A stretch of DNA of 64,000 nt from assembly GCF_001723175.1 (NCBI RefSeq), contig NC_064657.1, forward strand, positions 124,001-188,000. The letters run 5' to 3'. The stretch's first letter is position 1. Every line of letters begins with the position of its first letter. Shown here one piece after another: positions 34,120 to 46,273 of the stretch. Under the pieces are notes generated by a model that searched no databases, had not been told where the DNA came from, and saw only the letters and a program-made list of their open reading frames with translations. The translations under genes were made by a program, and so were the position numbers. This DNA comes from Penicillium oxalicum. Lineage: Eukaryota > Ascomycota > Eurotiomycetes > Eurotiales > Aspergillaceae.

Positions 34120-36845
34120 TTCTGCTGGCGGTTTCAGAGGATCGAACCCGTGAAATATGTCATTGAAATGGCATAGGGCGGACGGGCCCTTTGACTCAAC
34201 GCCGAGCTGCCCGTCCACTCGACTGCGGAGAGATTTGAGGCTGGAAGAGAATCGGATGAGCTTGATAGGCACCAGACGAGCTTGTAGGCTTAACGTAGGA
34301 TGATGTGTCAGACGATGGAATGGAATACCGCAGCCCGGAAGAGGTTGTTGTTCGGGGGGGATGGGGCAAAAGGGGGGGGGGGCGGAGGGAGACGAGAGCT
34401 AAAAACGATGCTTTCGAGAAGTCGAAGAATGGTGCATCTGAGGCTGGCCTGCGAGTCTCTCAGTGTTTCCCATAGGAACACAGGACCTGAATTGGTCGAT
34501 TGCGGGCATGTCTCACGGGTCAATCGCCCCAAACTTCAATCCACGCGAAGCCTCATTGAGAAGGCGTCCGAGCACCATGCAGCGCCGCTAGCGCGTAGCG
34601 TCTCCGGTGCGGATGTGGGATTCGTCAGTCGATTCCATGGAGAGAAGTTCTACGGTTCAGGGGGTTATCCATTCAATGCCCAGTGCGCGGGTTGCCCAGG
34701 CACCACCATAAGAGACCGGGACCATGTTCCTCTATGACAGTTGTCGGTCGGAAAATGGTAGACCATCACGATGAAGCAACAAGCGGTCTGGATTTGTGGA
34801 AGCTCATGCATTCGGTGGCTTGACAGAATTCTATCTTCTTCCATTGCATCCGGAGGAAGCTGGACGTACGAGTGTGCCCACTGCAGTTATTCTGGTTATG
34901 CCGCTCTGGCCGTCCAACCACTTCTTTTTTCCAAAGTCGTACCACCATCTCCGACGGGGGGGGTATTCATGAAGTGTAGGACAAAGCCAGTCGTCCTTTG
35001 AACATCCTCGATCTTTGCCTGCATATTCTGTGCCGTGTCCAGGGGTAAGCAAGATGTCGATCGAACTGGGCAGCGTTGTCCAACTGGTTCAGGGGGGCGG
35101 AGGCGCAAGAGAAGTGGAGTTCGGGTGCTGTCGTCTCTCTTTAGGGGGGTACGACTCGCCAGTCGGTCAGACTCGGCGGTTCCATCGACGCTCCTGACTC
35201 CACTGAGCCGTCGATTCTGCCGTCCGCCTCGTGCACCCAAGGACCCGAGTCCACGTTCTGTGAATGATGCCCATGCCACCATGTCTCACTCGTAAGAGGG
35301 AAGGGCGGGTAATGATAGTGCATCGACTCATTCTTTGAGAGCCCTTAATCACCTTGCTCGGCTCGTTGCTACGATTGCCCATCGTCGTGGGTGCTTTCGT
35401 CTGCGACAATTCACTGCGATGCGCCATTACCATTCTGATCTCGTGAGATGCAATCCGCCTTCAGTTGGCGGGTGCCAGGTCGACTCGGTGCGTGCTGGTC
35501 CTTCGGCGGGCGGCTGTGATAAATGTCGATCTCGTGCCGGCGTGACGTGTTTGGATATTGGGATCAACAAGCATGCTTTCTTGTTCTCCCTCTGTCGGAC
35601 CATGTGGTCTCCAGAGCTCCCGTCGACACATCCAATGAGCGCCTTGTGGACGTCGGAAATTCTCCCTCGCTGTACACCATCGTGACGGGAAACCTGTGGC
35701 CATGAGAACGCATGCTGAGCATAGCCAATGCTACCCCGAATACGACATAGGCCTATCACAGTCTGATTTGCCCCTGGGGACACGTTCATTCACCCACACA
35801 GAGTGGGGTCCTGGTTCATTTGGGTCCACGGCTGTGGGATCCGCAATCCATCTGCCGTGATGAGCTGATGGTCTATGCCATGCTGAAGACGGGTTCGATC
35901 TGTCTGAGATCTGAAGCATGAGGTCTGTTTCGTGGATGTGCCGATCGTAGGATTCTTCAGTTCGTACTGTGCTACTGAAGTTTACGGAAGTCTTACTCTT
36001 CCCTTTGATCCAGCTTCAGGATTCGGACAAGATCTTCATTTAGCGTCTGGTCGCGTGTTTCTGACCTGAAAGAGCATGCAGAGTGCCTCAGTCTGGCAAT
36101 GTCCCTCGCTGGAGCCCACTCGGTCTTTCAGGTCTGGTCGCGGCAATCATGGATCGGGGTTATCAACACTCTGAATCGAAGCCATGAAGTGGTCGGCTGG
36201 GTATGAGCTTTATATTCGCCTGCTGCGCCGCTATACGTTTTTTTAGGCTCGGCAGTAGACTCGGCAGCGCGGGAGGGGCATCTTTGGAATGGAGATGGTA
36301 TCGATATTATCATCGACAGACTCCCATGGAGAAATATTGACAACGGGGCCCTCATCCATGGCCAGTGTCAAAGGCTTACCTACGAATATGAAAGTGTCCA
36401 GCAACGGCGATTCTTCCCCATTCTTTCTCTCAATTAGCTGGTCTTACCATGCAGGCCCTTTTGTACCTCGGGGTAGCCGTTTCGACATGTCTGCCTCGTA
36501 TGTTTGGAGTTGTATCTGCATCACAGTTGCTACACCCGTGTGCAACTTTCACTGGATTTGGGGAAGTCAGCGAACATATGGACACAAGGTGTACAGCATT
36601 GCAGAAAGCTTGCATGTTTAACGCGGCCTAGTTATAGTTTTTGGGCCTACGTCCAGACTTAAAGTGCATCCGAAAAATTTATCAACTCCATCCATGTCTG
36701 CCTGTGATGTAAATTTGTAGACTCAGGGACCTTTCGCAGCACTGGCAGATGTTGGGAGTCTTTTTCACGCAAGTTGTGTTCCCGTGACGGGGCCCGTTGA
36801 CACTTGAAAGTGTACTGGAGTACGCCAGTTGTGCCTACGGCATTA
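34120..36845. other. 2.7-kb intergenic, no gene recognised
   Basis: It holds the LIM gene's upstream region with G-runs near 34356-34382. Overlapping 60-130-codon frames on both strands from 34.8 to 36.6 kb show no known domain. It ends at the TA target site of the transposon. Confidence 0.45.
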
Positions 36846-36889
36846 ACGTAATTCCCGCATGACCGGGTCACCCGGTTGAGCGGGTCACC
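36846..36889 (+). repeat. Left 44-bp terminal inverted repeat of Fot1-type element
   Basis: Exact reverse complement of 46274-46317. It contains the palindrome-like ACCGGGTCACCCGGTTGA core. Being free of mutation on both ends, it is less damaged than the interior. Confidence 0.95.
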
Positions 36890-36939
36890 CTATCCAAAAT
36901 CGCGTCTTCCTACCTACATACCAACTTCAGCTACCTACT

Positions 36940-37433
36940 ATGCCACTAATTCGCTCTGAATCCTCGCAGAAGTTGGCTAACTAGGAGGGCAAGGTCTTGT
37001 TAGCCCTTTCCGATATCAAAGATGGCCGTATCAACTCTCTTCGCGCGGTAGCGAAGCTATACGAAATACCTTCTCTACACTACAAGCACGCGCCGATGGC
37101 CGAATTGACGCGTTGATAAGCGCCTAAATCGCTATAAATTAACTTAATTAGAAGAGGATATACTTACGCAATGGATAATCTCTATGGATCTACGTGGAGT
37201 AGCGCCTAGACCTGCTACTATTGGAGAGATGGCGAATATCCTACTAGCGGCACGCGGTAGCTAGCCTCCGCCTACTATTGGTAAGAATTGGCTATCTTAG
37301 TTTGTTGAACGTCGCGATAAGCTTCGAACACGTTTCTTAGTACGATACGACTACTAGCGTGTATTAAACGAAGACCTAAAAGCTCTACGAGCCTGGTTTG
37401 CGACCGTACAAAGCGTGATTGACAAGAACGGGA
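36940..37433 (+). pseudogene. Fot1-type transposase, N-terminal half (RIP-damaged)
   Basis: From ATG 36940 the frame encodes the start of a pogo/CENP-B-type transposase. LLALSDIKDGRINSLRAVAK is the first helix-turn-helix (Psq type). After a small frame break, a second HTH region follows around 37150-37330 (tPATIGEMANILLAARG-like sequence, with stops). The last codons (VIDKNG) continue into the C-terminal half at 45023 after removal of the inserted retroelement. Several TAG/TAA codons sit where Gln or Trp is expected. DNA-binding part only. Confidence 0.85.
37429..37433 (+). repeat. CGGGA target-site duplication (left copy)
   Basis: The five bases immediately before the left LTR are repeated immediately after the right LTR at 45023-45027. 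A 5-bp duplication is normal for Ty3/gypsy integration. Confidence 0.95.
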
Positions 37434-38169
37434 TGTTACGCGGTGCCGACTGATCACTGTGAGTTAGAACGTCCTGGGCCGATACTTGCCTGCTATCCTA
37501 ACTTCCAATCCCAAGACCTAGTCTCTCAATCGTACCGTTGCTTCGCAAAGCCTTACTGCGGGTTAGATCCTGTCGAGTGTCTTGCAAGACGTGCCAGAGG
37601 TGCGCGCCAAGTAGGTCAATCACTAAGTGTTACTACTGAGTGAATCCCCTACCTGTAGGTTAGGTTTGTCTTAGAGTTGAACCGTGGAGTGCAAAGTGCT
37701 TCAAGGTAGTAACTAAGTAATAATGTGCAATTAATCGCGAAGAACTAAATATAATGCTAAAAAGAGTGTCCTTATATATCTAGTCCTTCCTATTACTAAT
37801 AAGTCGAGACTTATTAGTGATACGCTAGGACTTATTACCGATAAGTCTATCCTATTACCGATAGGATATAGTCACGTGATAAGTTACTAGTCACTCGTAC
37901 TTAGGGTGTAATTCCGGTGCTAGTAAAATAGCGGCCGTTTCCTGCGTCGCGCTAACCGTCTTATAGAGTAAGAGGGTATCGTTTATATCGGTTAGCTATA
38001 GGCTACTTCTAGTACCTACCCTAAATATCTCCTCCTCGGGTCCCTCGGGGCACGCCTAAGTATACCGAAACGCACGTAATAACGCTATTACCTAGTATCC
38101 GTAGAATAATTAGTCCTTAGTCGTTACTTAAATAACTACGGCCCCCGCGCTTCTTTAAGGTCCGTAATA
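37434..38169 (-). repeat. Left LTR (3' LTR of the minus-strand retroelement)
   Basis: It starts TGTTACGCGG and ends CCGTAATA, where the partner has CCGTAACA. It aligns over its whole length to 44288-45022. Its first ~280 bp keep C/G at sites where the right LTR has T/A. From about 37980 on the situation is reversed. Confidence 0.95.
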
Positions 38170-38190
38170 TTATCCCCTCCTTCCCTGTCC
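38170..38190 (-). other. Polypurine tract of the retrotransposon
   Basis: On the minus strand, GGACAGGGAAGGAGGGG and a few more bases directly abut the left LTR. This is the expected place for plus-strand priming and independently supports minus-strand orientation of the element. Confidence 0.7.
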
Positions 38191-38295
38191 TTTATCCTTA
38201 AAGGATTTAAGCGTTAGTATCCTCTTAGGTTTATTTGCTATTTTTCTGTTTTCTCCCTATTTCTTTTCTTATAGCCTATTCTACTAACTATATCT

Positions 38296-38786
38296 TCTAA
38301 GGCTTCTGTTCGTAAGAACGCTTTAACTCGTCGTATTAAAGACGAAGGTTTTTAATCTATAATTCCTTGCGAACGTTACGTTCGCTTAAAACGAGTATAT
38401 ATTCGCGCTAATTATTCTGATCGCTATAGTAACTACGTACGCGCTAGCGGTAGTATAAAGTATATAATACTATCTCCTTCGTTTACTAATATAGAGTAGC
38501 GTCGTTTAGTTAAGTCTTAAAATTAAATTAAGGAGGAGGAGGAGGCTATCCTAGCTAAGCTCCTTTAGCTCTAAAGCAGAAACGTTTGTTACAAAAACGT
38601 ACTAGCGATTTTATCGCTCGAGACTTTAAGGAAGTCGCCGAGTTAGAAGAGTTAGAGCGTCGCGAGGTTAAAGAGCGCGAACGCCTTAAAAAAGAGAGGC
38701 TCGAACAAGAGCGTCTCGAATCCGAACAAAATAAGCGTGCTATAGAGAGTACCCGTGTGCGACTAGGGTTCCTTTATCTACTATAG
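38296..38786 (+). pseudogene. Antisense cysteine-rich/coiled-coil ORF inside the retroelement
   Basis: Opposite to gag-pol, between the chromodomain and the 3' LTR, a plus-strand frame encodes a small protein remnant. The upstream part reads IIPCERYVRLKRVYIRA and then SDRYSNYVRASGSIKY. Tyr codons (TAC/TAT) occur where a CxxC...C...CxxC...C zinc-binding pattern would have Cys, as expected after RIP. It runs on to LVKS and EEEEAILAKLL. After a probable 1-base loss near 38570, the frame 38586-38786 is open for 66 codons and strongly charged (VAELEELERREVKERERLKK), a coiled coil. I recognise the general type from fungal repeats but not a named family. No function is assigned. Confidence 0.6.
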
Positions 38787-38939
38787 CCGACGGCTAAGTC
38801 CTTATAGCGTCGTCAGAGGATCCTACTCTAACTTAGTTATTAAATAATCCTTCCTTTTCTTAGGCTGACCTAGATTCCTCTTAGTTAGTTAGGAATACCG
38901 GGTCGCCCTCTCCTATCGGTAAAACCGTCGAACTAGCTA

Positions 38940-41900
38940 GTAGCAGCCCCTTAGGTTCTTAATAGGTTCCTATATATTTTCTGAGGTATCGTATCCTTTC
39001 TACTTTACTAAGTAGTAAGGCTTTCCGCTAATTTTATTAGTATCTAGGATTTCTTCGACCTTATATTTATTTTCAGTTTCTTCTCCGATTTCTACGTTAG
39101 TAGCGATTTTAGCGTTCTTAGGTGCTTTTTCTAATAATAAGACATAAAATATAGTATAGATACATCGTATACTATTAGGTAGCTTTAATCGGTAATTAAG
39201 CGGTCCTATTTTTGCTTCGATTTTAAATAGTCCTAATTTAAGGTAGCTAAGCTTTGCGCTAGGTCGTATAGTGCGAATATTGCGTTATAAGAGGTAAACT
39301 TTCTCCCCCTTTCGAAAGTCCGGCGCCTCCTAGCGCGACTAATCGTAGTAGTTTTTTATACGTAGATTAAGAAACTCGATATCCCTTGTTAGTTATAAAT
39401 ATAGTTACTTAAGCCTAGTCGCTAGTAGTCTCGACGATTCTGCGAGTAGCTATTTTCCGATAGTTTTCCTAATAATAGTAGGATTAAACCTATAGTTAGC
39501 GAAGAATAGTATTTCTCTAGTAGTAGCGTATATAGCGTTATTATACGCTAACTACGCTATTAGTAATAATCCTGCCTAGTTATCCTATTAGTAATTAATG
39601 TAGTGTCGTAGGTATTATTCTAGAGTTTGGTTAACTCTTTCGGTTTGTCCGTTAGTTTACGGGTAGTACGCGATAGAGAGTCTATACTTAATACCGAGTT
39701 AATCTGCTAATAATTACTATATATTCGATATAAAGTTTGTCTCTGTCCGAGGTAATCTTGCTCGGTGTTCTATAGTTAGCAAATATATATTTAAGTAGTA
39801 GGTTAGCTATCTATCGTGTATCGATAGTTTCTGTTGTTATCGGTATTATATGTGCGTACTTAGTTAGTCGATCGACGACTACTATTATTATATTATTTCC
39901 TTCTGAGATAGGTAACTTCGTTATAAAGTCTATTATAATCTATTCCTATAGTTATTATAGTACTTCGGCTAATTCTATCTCTCTGTATAGTACGTATTAT
40001 AACGTCTTGTTTCGTTAACACGAGTTATATTACTAAATATACCTCCGGACTTTTCTGTATAGTACCGGAATATAGTAATTCGCGTGATCTTTTCGATGTT
40101 TTTTCGATACTAGGGTGTCCCTGTATTAGTTCGTCGTGATATAGCTATATAATCTATATTTAGAGGTTTCTAGGAACGTATACTAGTCTATAAATATAGA
40201 CTAAGCTATTATTCGTTAGGGCTATATTATTGCCTAGAACCTTTTGTAGTAATTCGTCGGTCCGTATACTGTCTCGAATCCTTTCGATCTATTCGTCGTT
40301 CTAGACCTCGCTAGTCGCTACGAGCGTCTAGTAATTATAGACAATATTTCCTTCGTTATCTTTTGCTAAGATTGCTAGTACTACCTCCTTGTACCTAGTT
40401 TATAGTTAGGTCGTCGACTAAGCGTGTTCGCGACCGTATTTTCGGTCCCTTTATAGTATACGATCTTGAAGTCGTATTAGGCTAAGGTCTCCGCCTATCT
40501 AGCTTGTCGCCTTATAAGTTTCTTCGTAGTCGTAAAGTACGTAAGATTGTAATAATCTGTCCGAACGATTACTATATACTTAGCCCCTTCTAAGTAGGCT
40601 CTCTATCTAAAATACTAATACTATAGCTAGCAGTTCCTTATCGTGTACGTTGTAGTTAGTTTCCGCGGGTATTATCTTGCGAGACTAGAAAGCGATAGGT
40701 CTAAGCTTACTGTCTTATCCTAGTTATATAAGCTATACTCTAAGCGCGAAATCAGATACGTCGGTTTCTATAATAATTAGTATATCGTAGTTAAATATAG
40801 CTAGGATCGCTTCTCCTACCTTTTTATTATATATTCCCTTAAGTACAGTAAATAATTTTTCTACTTCTTCGTCCTACTAGAACGGTATCCCCTTTTTAGT
40901 AAATCGGTATAGTCCTACTATATACTTTAAGTACTATGGTATTAATTTTCGATAGTAATTCGTAAGTCTAAGAAACTCTATACGTCCTTAACGCATATTA
41001 GCGTTAGCTATTCGAGTATGCTCTTAACTTTATCTTGTTCTATTCCTAGTCCGTTAGGGCTAATAGTATATCCGAGGAAACTTGTCTGTTAGATATAAAA
41101 CTCGTATTTCTTAAGTTTAAGCGTTACCTCTGCTTCCCTAAGTCGTTATAGTACTTTCCTATTATACTCGATATATTCTTCCTCGGTTTTAGAGAATACT
41201 AGGATATTATCGAGGTATACGATCACGAACTTATCGAGGTATCCTTGTAGAATATAGAAGATAAACCGTTGAAATAATACGGGTAAGTTAGTAAGACTAA
41301 ATAGCATAACCTTGTACTCGTAGTACCCGTATTTAGTTCTAAACGCCGTCTTCTATTTATCTCCTTCCTTAATTCGGAGTCGATTATACGCGTTAGTAAT
41401 ATCGTACTTACTAAAATATTTCGCTCCTTAAATAATATCTTGGATTTCGTTAATTAACGGTAACAGATACTAGTCCTTAATCGTAATATCGTTAAGCTAT
41501 CGGTAGTTAACGTATATTCTAAGTTCCCCTCTTTCTTCGGTACAAATAGGATTAGATATCCTGCTAAAGATTTCGAGTATTAAATGTTCCCCTTCTTAAG
41601 GTTATCCTTGATATATTCTTCTAGTATCGCTAACTCTTTCTGCGATAGTAGGTAGATCGGTATAAACTTTGTTCCTCGCCGTCCTTAATCTTTATCTTAT
41701 AGTCGAACGGATATACTCTAGTAGCTTACTATCCCTTAGTAGCGTAAATACGTCTTAGAATTCCGTATATTCCGCTAGTATTTTATGTTCTTCTTCTAGC
41801 GCTTCCGTAGCGTATAGAGCTATTACTACGTCGTGAACGAGGATATATTCCTCTAGTTCCTAGTCGGTTATATTGCTTCCTTGCTTAACTATCGCGATAT

Positions 41901-44270
41901 CTCGTGTATCGATCGTGTTTCTATTAGGCCTACCTCCTAGCCAAAACTCCTCTTAAGTTCGCCTTCGTAAGGGTTCTTATAAGCACCTACTACCCTATAG
42001 CTAAGTATCGTTAGTATATTCTATTTCCTTCCGGTCTATTTCTCGCTCGTGACTCGATAGTTATACCTAAAGAGTAGGTTATTAGTCTAGTTAATATCGG
42101 GGTTATACTTCCTTAACCAAGGAACGCCCAAAATAATATCGTACTATCCTAGTAGGGTTACGTCGAAGTTAATAATTTCGAAGTAGTCTCTAATAACTAT
42201 TAGTAGGGGTCCGCTTTCGTAGGTAATCCCTAGTCTAAGACTTTCTCCGTTAAGTCCGATAATTAGCACGACCTAGGGTTTTTCTTGTCCTTTAATCTAA
42301 TAGCGGTTCTTGTACCTAGGATCTATAAAGTTACTAGCTACTCCCGAGTCGATTATTACTATAGTTAATCTAAGTATAATATTAGCCGTAATCCTTATAT
42401 ATCGTCCCTATACTATCGCTATAAGTTACTATTCATTCGTCGCGTAGTTTTCTTTTTCTAAACCAGACTCCTACGTATTCTAGTTTCTAGTTAGGTTTCT
42501 TTTCCTATTATAGAGGTCTAGGTTCGAGGCTCCTCTCGACCTTCCCTAATACGTGTACCTAGTATCTATCGTCGTAATAACCTACTACGGCTCTAAGATT
42601 GCTAAGGGTATCGTGCGTATCCTTTGTATACACACCTTAGGTTATTATATAGATATTGTTCTGTATTCTCTTAGGGGTTTCTTTCTTAAGGCTATATAGT
42701 AGTATCCTTCCCTAGGAACTACGGTAAGTTTCTAGGATTTCTAGAGTTTCTAGGTTCTCGCTTAGTATTCCTAGGGTCCGTCCCGCTCCTTCCTAGGTTT
42801 CGTAGGATAACTCCTAGAGTCGGTAGGGTCCTATAGACTATACTAGGTCCACTCTTAACTCTCGATATTCTCCTAATCTATTTCGGGAAATTCTTCTGTC
42901 GCGTGCTCTGCGCTAATTAGGCCGCGATAAACTATATCGTCTGCGAAGGTTCCGGGGTTATATCCTTAGTAATTTATCGTATTACTTCCGCCCGTTCTTC
43001 GTAGTCGTCGAAGGTATCTAAGGTTTTACCCTTCTTAGTTTAGTTCCGTATACTCGCCTAGTCCCCTTCGCGGATAGTAGCGATGCGTACCTTCTTACCG
43101 TTACGTAGCGGCGTCTTAGAGCTATCGTCGGTAGCTCGTAGCTGCTAAGGCGGAACCTAATCGTCCTAGGTTACCCTTATTTATTATAGCCTTGCGTTAT
43201 TACGTCTTTCGCTACGCTTACGCGCCTATAGCTTTGCGTTATTGTACTTTTCCTTATACTTACGCGCCCTATACCCTGCTTTTCTATATTTAAAGCATAA
43301 GTTATTATCTCTTCGTCGTTTCTCTTTATTACTTAGGAGTCTCGCTACGTCGAGCTCTATTAGCTTTAGTCTATAGGGGTCGCTATCCCTTATAGGTCTA
43401 TTTAGTCGTTTATCGTACTGATAGTATAATAGTCGGCTAGTGCCTTAGCGCTATCCTTTAATTTCCCTTTTTTCTATTTATCGATCGTATAGGTATTATC
43501 GATTCGTACTACTATATTAATAAGTTTTTCTATAGTATCTAGTCGATCGATCCGCGCAAGCTCGTCCTTAATATAGGGTTTAGTCCGTAGTCGTAGTACG
43601 GAATTAAAGCGTAGTCTTCCTATTATAGTATCGCTATAAGTTATATAAACTCGGCCGTATAGGCGGATACTAATCTAGTTTGTCGAATTCGTTTTAATTT
43701 GCGTTTAGCTATCTTCTTGTATTAATATCGCTAAAAGTTCGTTCGAGGTGCTATCGAAACGTAGTGTAGCTACTAAAGATTAATTACGTAGTCGTGTTCT
43801 ATTTATCGCTATCTTTTTCGTAGTTCTCGGATATATAGTTCGAGCTAGTCCTATACCTATCCTCGTAGGTAGGCTAACACGAAAATAACCTTGCTTCGCT
43901 AACGAGGCGTCCTTTATTAACGTCGATATAGATATCTATCTGTATTAGGAATCCTCGTAATTTCTGTCTGTTGCTATCGAAGGTCTTAGCCTTCGGGAGC
44001 TTAGGTACTCTAATAGTAGTTACTAGGGCTAAAGCGACGACTTAAGTATAGAGTTACTCTAAGTAGTCCTTTACGCTTATCGAATAGACGTTATAGTTCG
44101 CGCCTAGTTAATTAAGGTGTTCTCGAAGTTATCCGACGATAGTTTTGAGATTCTGAATCTCTATATCACGTTCGTCGTCTAAGTCGGGTTCGTTATCGTG
44201 GTTCGAGTAGGAGTTTTTCCTTTCGGGGTACTATCGTTGCCTACTATAATAACTATGCTTCACGGTCTAA
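38940..44270 (-). pseudogene. Gag-Pol of the chromovirus (RIP-degraded)
   Basis: Minus-strand translation shows, from 44.2 kb downward, a Gag region (KLRGFLIQIDIYIDVNKGRL near 43.9 kb) and a degraded CCHC knuckle at 43256-43298 (CFKYRKAGYRARKY, with Cys/His changed to Tyr). Next come the protease DSG near 42340-42356 (IIDSGVASNFIDPRYK), the reverse transcriptase motif YLDNILVFS at 41191-41217 and LGYTISPNGL. RNase H ETDVSDFAL lies near 40760, integrase DFITKLPISEGNNIIIVVVD near 39880-39940, and a chromodomain YKVEEILDTNKISGKPYYLV near 38990-39070. Second-Asp loss in YLDD to YLDN, Trp-to-stop changes and many TAG/TAA codons leave no usable frame. Confidence 0.9.
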
Positions 44271-44287
44271 AGATAGGGCGATTAATA

Positions 44288-45022
44288 TATTACGCGGTGC
44301 CGACTGTTACTATAAGTTAGAACGTCCTAGGCTGATACTTACCTATCCTAACTTCTAATCCTAAGACCTAGTCTCTTAATCGTACCGTTGCTTCGCAAAG
44401 CCTTACTATAGGTTAGATCCTATCGAGTGTCTTGCAAGACGTGCTAGAGGTACGCGCTAAGTAGGTTAATTACTAAGTGTTACTACTAAGTGAATCCCCT
44501 ACCTATAGGTTAGGTTTGTCTTAGAGTTGAACCGTAGAGTGCAAAGTGCTTTAAGGTAGTAACTAAGTAATAAATATAATTAATCGCGAAGAACTAAATA
44601 TATAATACTAAAAAGAGTGTCCTTATATATCTAGTCCTTCCTATCACTAATAAGTCGAGACTTATTAGTAATACGCTAGGACTTATTACCGATAAGTCTA
44701 TCCTATTACTGATAGGATATAGTTACGTAATAAGTTACTAGTTACTCGTACTTAGGGTGTAATTCCGGTACTAGTAAAATAGCAGCCGTTTCCTGCGTCG
44801 CGCTAACCGTCTTATAGAGTAAGAGGGTATCGTTTATGTCGGTTAGCTATAGGCTGCTTCTAGTGCCTGCCCTGAACTGATCTCCTCCTCGGGTCCCTCG
44901 GGGCACGCCTAAGTATACCGAAACGCACGTGACAACGCTATTACCTAGTGTCCGTAGAATGATTGGTCCTTAGTCGTCACTCAAATAACTACGGCCCCCG
45001 CGCTTCTTTGAGGTCCGTAACA
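44288..45022 (-). repeat. Right LTR (5' LTR of the minus-strand retroelement)
   Basis: It starts TATTACGCGG, the mutated form of TGTTACGCGG, and ends GGTCCGTAACA. It pairs with the left LTR. Its last ~230 bp are nearly free of C-to-T/G-to-A changes while its first part is heavily mutated. Confidence 0.95.
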
Positions 45023-46217
45023 CGGGATACAACCGGAGGATATCTACAACTTCGATGAGACAGGGTTCGCAATAGGCCTAATATCTTCGCAGAAGGTGGT
45101 TACGCGAGCTGAATTCTACGGTCGGAGACGTCTTCTGTAGCCAGGAAATCGCGAATAGGTCACTGCTATCGAAGTAATCTGCGCAGATGGCTATTCGCTA
45201 CCGCTATATATAATCTTTAAGGGCAAAGTTGCTATTGCTAGTTAGTTCGATAACCTACTAAAAGATTGGCGATTTGAGGTCTCTAATAACGGCTAGACTA
45301 CCGATAAGATTAGCCTACGCTAGCTTTAAAAGATCTTTATTCTATTAACAAATTCGCGTGTACGCGGCCGGTTTCGCCTACTGATTCTTGACGGCTATAG
45401 TAGCTACCTTACGCCCTAATTCGACCGAATCTGCGCAGAAAACGATATTATATCTCTTTGTATGCCTTCGTATTCGTCGTATCTACTATAACTACTAGAT
45501 ATTAGCTGCTTTGCAGTTATTAAGAGGGCGTATAGCCGTTTTGTTAGCGATCTTACGCGCACGGGATATAACTATATCGATAAGTGCGATTTCTTGGAAA
45601 ACTACTAATATGCGCGGCTAGAAGCCTTCTAAAAGCTATCTATCATTCAGAATAGCTTTGTAGCTAGTAGCCTAGTGCTAGTCGATACAGAAAGAGTACT
45701 TTCGAAGCTTAATATCTCTCTGCGAACACCTACGCTACTAAGTAGCCGGCTAAGTAGCAGATCTAGCTAATTTACGCCAAAAACGCCTCGAACCGTCGTT
45801 TAGCTACATAAGCAAGCTTTAATACTTAAAGATCTATTAAAGTAGCGGTCGAAAAGCCCTCCGAGCCTATTAAATACTATATTAGATCGGATTATTAAGG
45901 GCTATAGCGAAGCGCTATATAATACTGCATTACTTGCGCAGGAGAACGCGAATCTACGTATGGCGAACGAGAGGATCGTCAAGAAGCGTAATCGGTCGAA
46001 CAGGAAGATACCCTGCGAAGAGGGTCTAAGCGTCGAAGAGGGCCTATAGCTAGTTGAACAGCTAAACTAGCCGGTAGAAGCTAATGGGGTAGTATCGCAT
46101 GTGCACGGCGAATTGCCTAGTCAGGCAAATCCACCACTTACCAGGGCCCCGCCTAGGTGTAGTGGGTGTAGGGAGATTGGCCACAGGATTAATATATGTA
46201 AAAATCGCTATATCTAG
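45023..46217 (+). pseudogene. Fot1-type transposase, catalytic C-terminal half (RIP-damaged)
   Basis: It continues the interrupted frame with IQPEDIYNFDETGFAIGLIS. The DDE catalytic residues are identifiable: Asp in FDETGF (45054-45056), Asp in LLILDGYSSY (45390-45392) and Asp in LLDISCF (45498-45500). The last two are separated by 35 residues, as in pogo/Fot1 transposases. The C-terminus ends with a CCHC knuckle, CSGCREIGHRINIC, and a TAG at 46215-46217. Multiple internal TAG/TAA codons replace Gln/Trp codons. The triad itself survives but the frame does not. Confidence 0.85.
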
Positions 46218-46273
46218 TTAAATTTATGGGTGTTGGTTGAGATAATCGATTTTGAAATATTCTAATGGTGGTA

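Larger units (their letters stand above)
37434..45022 (-). mobile_element. Ty3/gypsy chromovirus LTR retrotransposon, RIP-inactivated
   Basis: A 7.59-kb element bounded by LTRs of 736 and 735 bp with TGTTAC...GTAACA termini (some TG/CA changed to TA) and a CGGGA target duplication. Coding runs on the minus strand, so the right LTR is the 5' LTR. In order it shows Gag with a CCHC knuckle, aspartic protease DSG, reverse transcriptase YLD(D/N), RNase H, integrase and a C-terminal chromodomain. This order (integrase after RT/RH) defines Ty3/gypsy, and the chromodomain defines chromoviruses. Dense stops in every domain and loss of CA/TG dinucleotides show RIP. It sits inside the Fot1-type element, so it is the younger insertion. 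Confidence 0.95.

Noticed and set aside
33737..34153. 138-codon plus-strand frame over the LIM gene's first exon
   Set aside because: Shadow of the minus-strand exon, whose zinc-knuckle start and in-phase splice to the LIM-coding exon are convincing.
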